This document shows positions 1 through 12,000 of a DNA stretch of 64,000 bases, one piece after another (the first letter of the stretch is position 1; every line of letters starts with the position of its first letter). The translations under genes and the position numbers were made by a program. The notes below the pieces were generated by a model, which did no database searches, was not told the origin of the DNA, and saw nothing but the letters and a program-made list of their open reading frames with translations. The stretch comes from Halocaridina rubra (Eukaryota; Arthropoda; Malacostraca; Decapoda; Atyidae): positions 157,501 through 221,500 of the forward strand of contig JAXCGZ010007562.1 of the NCBI GenBank assembly GCA_037179515.1. Reading direction: 5' to 3'.

Positions 1-1539
<1,539 letters not shown>

Positions 1540-1679
1540 CATTTATTATCCTACTAGGAATCTACGGTATTACCAAGCCAATTTTCACTAATTTCCCTTC
1601 TGAACCTAAATTTATCAAGCTTAAATCCATTACCCATTATGAGTTCTGGTTTGATCGTGAATTTTTAAAACTTTATTAA

Positions 1680-1812
1680 TTATCACCCTTGTAATGACCT
1701 TTCAGATGTGAAGGGATTATAAAAGATGTGTAATGAATATCCAGCTCTCCGCTGGGTTTTAATATACCTCTGCATTACTTTTATGATGTCTATTCCAAAA
1801 ATTCTCCTAAGA

Positions 1813-1891
<79 letters not shown>

Positions 1892-1927
1892 TTTAACAAT
1901 AATTTTCCTTTGATGATGATTGTGGAG

Positions 1928-1964
<37 letters not shown>

Positions 1965-1976
1965 TTATTATTATTC

Positions 1977-2036
<60 letters not shown>

Positions 2037-2247
2037 TTACGAATTTGTAATTAAACCATTATTTTTACAATAAATAATGTAGTTTTGGTTGAATGAACAA
2101 GAGTTAATTAAAGATGTCTCTCTTTCTCTCCAACATTCTATTCTACCCAACCTCCCACACTCTCTTTGTCCCAGCCAACAAGGGAGGGGCACTGTACACA
2201 GTTATTGAAGTAAATAAACCAACAGATGTACAAACAATGATGAGCCC

Positions 2248-2314
<67 letters not shown>

Positions 2315-2365
2315 TGATGATGATAATAATCTCCACAATCATCATTAAAGGAAAATTATTGTTGC

Positions 2366-2428
<63 letters not shown>

Positions 2429-2560
2429 TAATAATAAGATCTAAGGAGAATTATTGGAATAGACATCATGAAAGTAATGCAGAGGTATATTAAAACCCAG
2501 CAGAGAGCTGGATATTCATTACACACCTTTTATAATGCCTTCACATCTGACAGGTCATTA
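1680..2560. repeat. Imperfect inverted repeat built from SINE-like pieces and (ATT)n/(AAT)n arrays
   Basis: The left arm (about 1690-1930, including GGGTTTTAATATACCTCTGC and GATGATTGTGGAGATTATTA) is matched by its reverse complement at about 2320-2560. Within and beside the arms are (ATT)n at about 1815-1891 and 1930-2036, and (AAT)n at about 2250-2311 and 2367-2436. The spacer at 2040-2245 has no recognised content. The outer parts of both arms match the SINE-like family described at 17318-17625. Open frames of poly-Leu or poly-Ile across this region come from the trinucleotide repeats. Confidence 0.8.
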
Positions 2561-2662
2561 CACTCTCCATCTCTGTTTCTCTTTACAGCCTGATAAAGGC
2601 TGTTTTATTTTACAATTTTTTGGCCCATCCTGGTGTCATAATCATCTTGTAAAAAAAAAAAA
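2430..2662 (+). mobile_element. SINE-like retroposon copy with poly(A) tail
   Basis: It shares the core GGATATTCATTACACA...TTCACATCTGACAGGTCA and the tail GGCCCATCCTGGTGTCA, ending in an A-run at 2651-2668, with the copies at 14310-14620 (reverse) and 17318-17625. The 3' tail resembles the 3' end of the LINE copies at 17980 and 29400. The 5' part belongs to the inverted repeat above. Whether a tRNA-type promoter head exists is not visible. Confidence 0.6.
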
Positions 2663-2835
<173 letters not shown>

Positions 2836-2913
2836 TGTTCCTTCCATTATCGCGATGATTTGGTTCCGGGACCCGGCGCGAGACAGGAAAATCGCAAAGA
2901 AGGATCAGCCTAT

Positions 2914-4020
2914 ATGTGCATAGATATTTTAATTTATTTTTATGTTTACACTGTATAAACCCTCCCTGTACTGTTAACAAACCACCCTTTACTTCATAAA
3001 TAACAGCATGCAACGTAAATTTATATGAAAGTGCTTGATAAAATTACGGTGAATGAAGTGGTAATTACATGACATACTCATGTACATAGGTATTTTACAA
3101 TTATTTTTACGTTTACGTACTGTATAAATCCTCCCTGCACTGTTAAAAAAACACTCTTTGCTTTATAAATAACAGTAAGCAACGTAAATTTTTATGAAAG
3201 TGATAGGAAAACATACTGTGAATGAGGTGATGATGGCTTGACATACTTATATACATAGGTATTTTACAATTATTTTTACGTTTACATACTGTATAAACCC
3301 TCCCTGCACTGTTAAAAAAACACCCTTTACTTTCTAAATAATAGCATGCAACGTAAATTTATATGAAAGTGCTAGGAAAACTTACCGAGAATGAGGTGAT
3401 AATGACGTGACATACTCATGTACATAGGTATTTTACAATTATTTTTACGTTTACGTACTGTATAAACCCTCCCTGCACTGTTTAAAAAAACACCCTTTTC
3501 TTTATAAATAACAGTATGCAACGTAAATTTATATGAAAGTGAGATAAAATTACGGTGAATGAAGTGGTAATTACATGACATACTCATGTACATAGGTATT
3601 TTACAATTATTTTTACGTTTACGTACTGTATAAACCCTCCCTGCACTGTTAAAAAAACACCCTTTGCATTTTAAATAACAGCATGCAACGTAAATTTACA
3701 TGAAAGTGATAGATAAAATTATGGTGAATGAAGTGGTAATTACATGACATACTCATGTACATAGGTATTTTACAATTATTTTTATGTTTACGTACTGTAT
3801 AAACCCTCCCTGCACTGTTAAAAAAACATCCTTTACATTATAAATAACGGCATGCAACGTAAATTTACATGAAAGTGATAGATAAAATTGCGGTGAATGA
3901 AGTGGTAATTACATGACATACTCATGTACATAGGTATTTTACAATTATTGTAAATAACAGCATGCAACGTAAATTTATATGTACGTGATAGGTAAACTTA
4001 CCGTGAATGAGGTGATGATG
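2914..4020. repeat. Tandem subterminal repeat of about 169 bp, 6.5 copies, inside Tigger
   Basis: The marker TACATAGGTATTTTACAATT recurs at about 3083, 3252, 3421, 3589, 3759 and 3927, with a diverged first copy at 2914. Each unit also contains AAACCCTCCCTGCACTGTTA and GCAACGTAAATTTATATG. The copy at 8300-8600 has about two such units and copy 1 has one, so unit number varies among family members. Repeated subterminal motifs are a common binding substrate for transposases; that role here is inference. Confidence 0.9.
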
Positions 4021-4066
4021 ATCTTTCTTGACCCCGGAGGAAATTATTTCGCAGCCAATAAAAGCT

Positions 4067-5839
4067 TTACGGCTGCTTTTTGGGGGAGAAGAACATGGTA
4101 ATGGGGAGTTGCTGTCGCTGTTTCTTCTTTTGTTGCAAGATGGTATGGTAAGGAATAATGGCACTGTCGAGAAAATTGCAGAAGGTCACCGAACGAACCA
4201 TATTATTGTCATATTCCTGCGAGAGTTGTCGGGTTGTTTTCACATATTGATATATGGTTGCCAGACGTTCGAGTGTAAGGCCAGGTTCTTCAATTTCTTC
4301 GTGCGTTTCCTGAATTTCTTCCTCTTCTTCGCTCGCTGATTTTGTCATTTCTTCCAAGTCTTCATCACTCAAAGGCTGCGAGTGGCAGTCAATCAGTTCA
4401 TTCACATCTTCGTGAGTCATATCATTAAAGCCTTCTTCTCCTAGCAATGCAGCCAACTTCACAGCTTTCGCAACTGCCGACTTTTGCACTTCGTCAAGAG
4501 CAAATCCCTTGTAGTCGTGGATGACTTCGGGCCACAATTTCTTCCAGCTTGCATTGATTGTGGCCGACTTCATCTCTTTGATTGCATTCTGAATATTTTG
4601 AAGGCATGTGGCAATCGTGTAATTATGCCAGTATGTCTTCATTGAGAAGTCTTTTTCCGAATCCATGGATTCAACCAGGTTTGCCTGGGCATTTCATGTG
4701 TAGAGAGCCTTGAACGCACGAATAACGCCTTGATCCATAGGCTGAATCAGTGACGTCGTATTCGGTGGCAGGAACTCAACTTGAACACTGTTATATTCGA
4801 GATTAGTTGTGTGGCCACCAACATTATCCATCAAAAGAAGGACTTTATATTCAAAGCCTTTTTCCGCAAGATAAAGTTTTACATGAGGGATAAAGCATTG
4901 GTGAAACCAGTCCGATGTGAGACTTTTCGTGATCCAGACCTTAGGGTTATGCATCCAATACACTGGCAGCAGATTCTTATTCTTGTTCTTCAAAGCCCTA
5001 GGCTTCTTTGACTTGTAGATAAGCCCGGGCTTTAACATGAATCCCGCAGCATTCCCGCATATGATGAGGGTAACGCGATCTTTGTGCGCTTTAAATCCTG
5101 GAGCTTTAGCTTCTTCCTTGAACAGAAAAGTGCGAGATGGCAGTCTCTTCCAAAATAAGCCAGTCTCATCCATGTTGAAGACTTGCTCAGGAACATATTC
5201 CCCTTCGGCGATAATTTTCTTGAAGTCGTTCTTGATGTAATTTTCTGCGGCAGCTGTATCTGCAGAGGCGGCTTCGCCATGCACTGAAACGCTTTTTAGG
5301 CCATAGCGTTTTTGGAATTTGAAGAACCATCCCTTGCTAGCAATGAACGGTTGTATCCTCGGTGGAGAATCGCTGGAGGGTCCTGGTTGTGTTTCGTCAA
5401 TATCTTCTTCTCTCCCCTCGTCCTCTCCAAGGTCGCCACTGTCATCGACTGGTTCGTTTGTAGCAAATGTATCGTACAGCTTCTTCGCCTTTGTTTGTAT
5501 GATATTGGTGTCTAAGCTGATGTTTTTCTTTCTGCAATCAGCAATTCACAGGGCCAAAGCAGCTTCCATCCGCACTACTGCCTTATTGCGGGATGTTACG
5601 ACCCTCTTCGCTGATTTATCAAAAGAAATGCTCGCTGTTTTCCTGATATTTGCCTCGTCCTTTTTGATATAGCGAACAGTAGATTCATTGAGGCCAAAAT
5701 AGCGGCTGACATCCATGAAGCTTTTTCCTTCTTTCAACATATCTAAGAGTTTCACCTTATCTACTATGGTTAACATCCTCCTTTGCCGCTTAGGCTGACT
5801 ACCAGAAGCCTTAGAAGGTGAAGGACGTTTTGGAGGCAT
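4067..5839 (-). pseudogene. Tigger-family transposase, full length with two in-frame TGA codons
   Basis: This is a cut-and-paste transposase. Starting at MPPKRPSPSK (5839), it has a CENP-B/psq-type helix-turn-helix with LLDMLKEGKSF and SRYFGLNESTVRYIK in the first 60 residues. A linker rich in Asp and Glu follows. The DDE_1 catalytic domain then shows FNMDETGLFWKRL (first Asp, near 5150), LLMDNVGGHT (second Asp, near 4820) and IQPMDQGVIRAFK (third Asp, near 4720). The frame runs about 590 codons to a TAA at 4067, the expected size for Tigger. It is interrupted only by TGA at 5546-5548 and TGA at 4694-4696, with no frameshift seen; the second could be a CGA-to-TGA transition. Another ATG lies in frame at 5899, but MPPKR is the start shared with the deleted copies. 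It is inactive as it stands but recently so. Confidence 0.9.
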
Positions 5840-6099
5840 TGCAAAGGTTAAATTACGCTTGAAAACACAATCACAAGCAAAACGTATTATTAAGCACAAC
5901 GTGAACGGCGCACACGTGAGTTAGACTGAACGAGTGAGGCGGGACATTGGAAAATGGTGGGAAAAGCAAACTGCAGTGTAAAAGCCAATCAGACCCCATG
6001 ATACAGAACATACAGAAAAACAATTCTGTGATTCGTCATCTCCCGACATTTCAGCCAATAGCATTCCATGAACTATCTCACGTAGGTGAGAGCCTTTTC

Positions 6100-6800
6100 G
6101 ATTTCCGAAACGCTGATAGCGGTATCGTATTTTACATGGTGCAATACCTTTAGTATTTATGTTTTTTATTGTTTTTTGCTGTTTTATTATTCTTAGGCCA
6201 GGATATACTTATTTTATCAATAAAATATTGAAAATTTCAATATTCACTAGGTCACGTAGGTGAGAGCCTTTGCGTTTTCCAAAACGTGATACCGGTATAG
6301 TATTTTACATGATGCAATACTGTTAGTACTGTATTTATGTTTTTTACTATTTTTTACTGTTTTATTATTCTTAGGCTAGGAAATACTTGTTTTATCAATA
6401 AAATAATGGAAATTTTAATATTCACTAGGTCACGTAGGTGAGAGCCTTTGCGTTTTCCGAAACGCTGATACTGGTGTCGTAGTTTACGTGATGCAATACT
6501 GTTAGTATTTATGTTTTTTACTATTTTTTACTGTTTTATTATTCTTAGGCTAAGAAATACGTTTTTTATTAATAAAATCATGAAACTACTGGAAATTTTA
6601 ATATACAGTGTATGCTAGCTCACTTAGGTGTGACCCCAATACATTGTACGCTATCGGACACTATTTGACATGATGCAATACCCTGTACTGTGAGTTATAC
6701 ATCTAAATTTATGTTTTTTACTATTTTTTTCTGTTTTATTATTCGTAGGCTGGGAAATAAATTTTTGTTATCAATTAAATAATGAAATTTGTTTTTTTCA
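6100..6800. repeat. Right-side subterminal repeats of Tigger
   Basis: Blocks of roughly 170-200 bases repeat the motifs TTTATGTTTTTTACTATTTT, TTATTATTCTTAGGCTA and CTCACGTAGGTG (TTTATGTTTTTT at about 6155, 6330, 6508 and 6709). The same set is present in copy 1 (600-1300) and, reversed, in copy 3 (7130-7810). No coding capacity is seen. Confidence 0.75.
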
Positions 6801-6952
6801 ATAAAAAAATGAAAATACTGAAAATTTTTATTTTTTCAATATTTTAATATTTTTCCGTATACCCCAAAAATAAAATAATAATTTGCCAAAAAAAAACCAT
6901 GGTACAGTGAAAACGCGAGCCAAGAAACGCGATCCAGCGAGGAATCACTGTA

Positions 6953-8673
6953 CACTGTGATCCTTCACTCTATCGCGATTCTTCTCTCGCGAAATCACTG
7001 TATCGCAATTTTTTTTTGCCAATTTATTTTTGTGGGTATATGCAAAAATATTAAAATATTAAAAATATAAAAATTTTCAGTATTTTAATTTTTTTATTGA
7101 AAAAAAAAAAATCATTATTTTATTGATAAACACAATTTATTTCCCAGCCTACAAATAATAAAACAGTAAGAAATAGTAAAAAAACATAAATTTGAACAAG
7201 TAACTCTGCACCATAGAAAGTATGATACCGGTATCAGCGTTTCGGAAAACGCAAAGGGTCGCACCTACGTGAGATAGCATATATTAAAATTTCCAGTAGT
7301 TTCATGATTTTATTGATAAAAAAATGTATTTCTTAGCCAAAGAATAATAAAACAGTAAAATATAGTAAAAACATAAATACTAACAGTATTGCACCATGTA
7401 AAATATGATACCGGTATCAGTGTTTCGGAAAACGAAAAGGGACGCACCTACGTGAGCTAGTACATATTGAAATTTTCGTTATTTTATTGATAAAACAAGT
7501 ATTTCCTAGCCTAAGAGTAATAAAACAGTAAAAAATAGTAAAAAACATAAATTTAGATATATAACTCACAGTATTGCATCATGTGAAATACTGTCCGATA
7601 GCGTACAATGTATAGGGGTCGCACCTACGTGAGCTAGCATATATTAAAATTTCCAGTAGTTTCATGATTTTATTGATAAAAAAACGTAATTCTTAGCCTA
7701 AGAATAATAAAACAGTAAAAAATAGTAAAAAACATAAATAATAACAGTATTGCACCATGTAAAATACGATACCAGTATCAGCGTTTCGGACAAAGGCTCG
7801 CACCTACGTGAGATAGTTCTTGGAATGCTATTGGCTGAAAGAGTGAGAGACGGCGAATCACAGAATTGTTTTTCTGTATGTTCTTTATCATGGGATCTGA
7901 TTGGCTTTTTCATTGAAGTTTGGTTCTCCCACCATCTTCCATTGTCTCGCCTCACTCGTTCAGTCTAACTCACGTGTGCGCCGTTCACGTTGTGCTTATT
8001 AATACGTTTTGCTTGTGATTTTATTTACTCGCGTATTTCAACCTTTGCAATGCCTCCCAAGCATCCTTCATCTTCTAAGGCTTCTGGTAGTGAACTTAAG
8101 CGGCAAAGGAAGATGTTAACCCTAACAGATAAGGTGAAACTTTTAGATATGCTGAAAGAAGGAAAAAGGTTTACGGATGTCGGCCGCTATTTTGGCCTCA
8201 ATGATTAACAGCCGTAAAGCTGTTATTGGCTGCGGAATAATTTCCTCTCGAGTCTACAAACGTCATTACCACCTCATTCATGGTAAGTTTACCTATCGCG
8301 TACATATAAATTTACGTTGCATGCTGTTATTTATAAAGTAAAGGGTGGTTTTTTAACAGTGCAGGGAGGGTTATACAGTAAACGTAAAAATTATTGTAAA
8401 ATACGTATGTACATGAGTATGTCATGTCATTACCACCTCATTCACAGTAAGTTTATCTATCACTTTCATATAAATTTATACTTGCATGCTGTTATTTATG
8501 AAGTAAAGGGTGGTTTGTTAACAGTACTGGGAGGGTTTATACAGTTTATGCAGTGTAAGCGTAAAAATAAATGTAAAATACCTATGTACATATAGGGTAA
8601 TCCTACTTCGCGAAAATTCCTCTCTCGCAACGGGTCCCGGAACCTAACCCTCGCGATAAACGAAGGATCACTG
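6953..8673 (+). mobile_element. Tigger-like DNA transposon, internally deleted copy 3, inverted
   Basis: It begins directly after the TA that closes the previous element and ends ...CGAAGGATCACTG at 8673, followed by TA and a (TA)n run. Orientation is opposite to the 2833-6950 copy: its left part (6953-7810) is the reverse complement of 6100-6950, and the subterminal 169-bp type repeats lie on the right (8300-8600, about two units). The transposase is reduced to its N-terminus by the same deletion as copy 1. Confidence 0.88.
8050..8208 (+). pseudogene. Transposase N-terminal remnant, 52 codons
   Basis: The frame opens MPPKHPSSSKASGSELKRQR, contains LLDMLKEGKRFTDVGRYF and stops at TAA (8206-8208), created where the internal deletion joins the C-terminal end of the gene. 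It is the same DNA-binding segment as at 265-425 and at the start of the 5839 transposase. It is a free-standing helix-turn-helix, which could in principle bind Tigger ends without cutting; there is no evidence it is expressed. Confidence 0.8.
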
Positions 8674-8689
8674 TATATATATAATAATA

Positions 8690-8754
<65 letters not shown>

Positions 8755-8790
8755 TTTATTTATTTATTTATTTATTTGTTTATTTTTTTT
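8674..8790. repeat. (TA)n followed by (TTTA)n microsatellite
   Basis: The (TA)n run, with a short ATAATAATAT interruption, begins at the TA bordering the Tigger copy and gives way to T-rich (TTTA)n at about 8750-8790. It lies in the IFT122 intron just upstream of the first exon seen. Confidence 0.9.
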
Positions 8791-8920
8791 TATGGGACAG
8801 TATCATCTACCCCATTGAAAATTTGATGTTAAAAATAAAAGTAAGCATGCTAACATATCATATATTGGCATATATTACTACATTTTGACAAACTGTATTT
8901 TATTTACTCCCTATTTTCAG

Positions 8921-9065
8921 CATTCCACAAAGCTGGCAAACCAGACGAGGCTTTCCGTGTCTTAGAGCAGCTTACCATGAATGCTGTCAATGAAAACAGA
9001 TTTGATGATGCTGGTTACTACTTTTGGATGCTATCCATGCAGTGCTTAGATATTGCTGAAGAAGA
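8921..9065 (+). CDS. IFT122: IFT122 exon a
   Basis: The acceptor is CTATTTTCAG and the donor GTAAGT. It encodes [31 protein letters not shown] and [15 protein letters not shown], the helical repeat region of IFT122. It starts with the last two bases of a codon and ends two bases into one. Confidence 0.92.
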
Positions 9066-12000
9066 GTAAGTACTGTCATTGAGCACTAGTTCTAATGCTG
9101 GCTAGTGTTGCAATTATACTGGGGGTCCTTTGCTTGCGATCTCCTCATTGTACGGTATGTAAAGGGTTATGATGCATCTCCCATAACTTGTTCATAAATA
9201 ATTTTTTCGACCTATGTGGTTTGTGTCGTAAATACGAACTTCGTATGTGTATATATAAAATTAATGTTGTTATTTACTCATTTGTTTTTGTATTTGATTA
9301 TGTTATGGACCGAGTTAGAATTTCTTTACAAAATTACCAAATACATAGTATGTATATGATCTTCATGCGGAAATATTATCTTTATGCGGAACAGTTTGTT
9401 GAGCATGGCAAAAGAATATGTCGTCACTCGGCGTTGTTATTTATGTATATATCAAGTTAATGGTTTATTTGTTTATCTTTTTATGTATTTGGTTAATTGA
9501 AGAGCCTAGTGTGAATTTATTTGCAAAGTAATCAAATACTTGTACATATTTGTAAATGCGAACTTCGCCCTTGAAACAGTTTGTTGAGCATGGTGGAAAA
9601 ATACGTCATCACGCGACATTAGTCTGAGGGAGACTCGTTGTCCAGTTCCCACTCATTTGCCATATTGTTCTTGTGCTCATTCACCTCATTAAGCATCAAA
9701 TATATACCATAGTCTAAACCAGACGGTTCACTGTAAGTTTTGCTTTTGGCATTTAAAATGCCGTGTAAACGAGATAACTTGTGACTCAATATAGCACTAA
9801 GTACTGAACCCAGTTTGTGAATAATTTCCATGCCTGAGGAGATAGTAGAGGCTGTCATCAGTGTTGTTACTTTTGGCATTTAAAATGCCGTGTAAACGAG
9901 ATAACTTGTGACTCAATATAGCACTAAGTACTGAACCCAGTTTGTGAATAATTTCCATGCCTGAGGAGATAGTAGAGGCTGTCATCAGTGTTGTTACCCT
10001 GAATAAGGAGCTTAAGTTGGAGGTGGGGGTATATAATGTAATAGAGCTGCTGGAATCACATGGAGAGGAGTTAGCTGATGAGGAGCTCATTCAGCTGGAA
10101 AAGTAGATGCTTGAAGAAGAGGAAGAAATGGCAACTCCAGATCCCAAGTGTACAGGAGTAATGGTAAGCAATACTTTGCAGGATGCTGTATATATATAAG
10201 GAATTATTCTCTTTTTTAGTAATAGGTATGTTTTCATATGTCATAGAAATAGCGTTTTCTTGTCTTAGATTATGAACGTTACTACTGCGTTAGCATAGGT
10301 AAGTGACATAGGTGCTAATTTAGGTGTGTTTCGACTTCCGGTGAAAATCAGTTTTACGTCACGTCATGAGGAACGGAACTCTGACGTAAGTCAAGGACCC
10401 CCTGTATTCTTAGTGTATTGCAGCCTAAATGATTTAGGTGCTGGTTAAGGAATTAAATATCTAAATGAGTTTAACTGCTGTCTGGATTTCCAGATTTCTC
10501 TTTTTCATATGATAAGTGATGCCAAAGTAGCTGTACAGAAATTATTAACACTGTAATCTGCTGAAAACTGTCTTGAAGCAACTCCATAAGAGAGGTCAAA
10601 GATGTCTATATTATAGCTTGCTTCTGTACCTTGTGTGATACATTTTCTTATATCACTTCTTTTACTCTCAATTAAATAGCCTGTATGCCATTTAAGTTAA
10701 TTTTCTATTGATACTATTTTCAGTAAAATTAAAAGCAAAGTACTACAGTATACAGTAGTGAGTAAGATTAAAATTTGCTGTTTTAAGATTTATTTGAGCA
10801 TATTTCTGTAACATTGTTTCAGATTATTGAAGTTTTATGGTTCTAATTATAATTCTTCAAAATATAGGGCTTGATAATGTTAAGTAATACCTTTACTCTT
10901 TCATAAGAAATTCTGTCGTTTTTTTTTCTTAACGAATAACAGTAACTCATGTGTTTAGGGATATCATAAAAAAACTGTGTTAACACCTTCCATAGATGCA
11001 TATTCTGAATAACTCAAAGTCTCTGTCTGAATGAATGTTGAATTATTATTTTCATAGAAATGACTGGAATGTAGATTAATAGATAGGTCTAGCTTTAATC
11101 TAATACTGGACTTGAATAGTAGTTTGTATAGTGTAGGTATAAGTTTATATTTTTTACACGGTCATAGAAATTTTGCCTGGGACTTGGCAGTGGTATTTTG
11201 CTTATGCAATGTAATAAGTTTGTTTGATCTGAGTCACTCTTTTAAGGCATGCATATGTATGGGTTTGGTGACTGATTATAACTAGAGGGATAGAGATGAA
11301 GAGGATGACTTTTTTAGTCTTTTGCTTTCTTATGTTAGTTGTGACCACCCTGTTATTGCTGGGGTGAGAAGGCAATATGATTTAAGAAGGATAGATTTGT
11401 CTCAAATATCACATTTATTTCAACTATGCATAATGTAATTCTAGTACAGTATGACTCCAATATCTTATATAAATCTTTAAGGAAGAATTCAGTGAAATAT
11501 ATAAATTTTATTGCACTGTCATCGTATGAGTATCTTAAATATATATAATTATTCTTCACTGTATTATGCTAGAGGATCAAGAAATGAAATTTAGGCAGAA
11601 GAAGATCAGTAAATTTTTATACATAGATTGCTTAGAACGCCAAGGACTGTTTTGTGAAACTTGATGTTTTTTATGCGAATACTGCCAAAGACATTCAAAA
11701 GAAGTAACGATATAGTATAGTTAATATATCCTTGCAATCTCTAATTACAATCAATAGCGAGTTTTACTTCAAGTAATGACAGTGCAAATGTATTGACTCT
11801 ACTTGATTGCGGGTGGCTGTGTGATTATTTTCAGAACTTTTAAAGATAGCTGACTATAGAGTTTTAAAATACATATGCTCCCTTACATACGAACAACTGA
11901 GTTATGAAGATTCCCAGATACGAACAAAAACCTACCCATTATCTACCCACGCATTAATATATGTATTACTGTACTATACTGTATTATTAAATAGTTATTA

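Noticed and set aside
9188..9460. Small + strand gene in the IFT122 intron
   Set aside because: It lies within a decayed Tigger-like element and has no recognisable domain.
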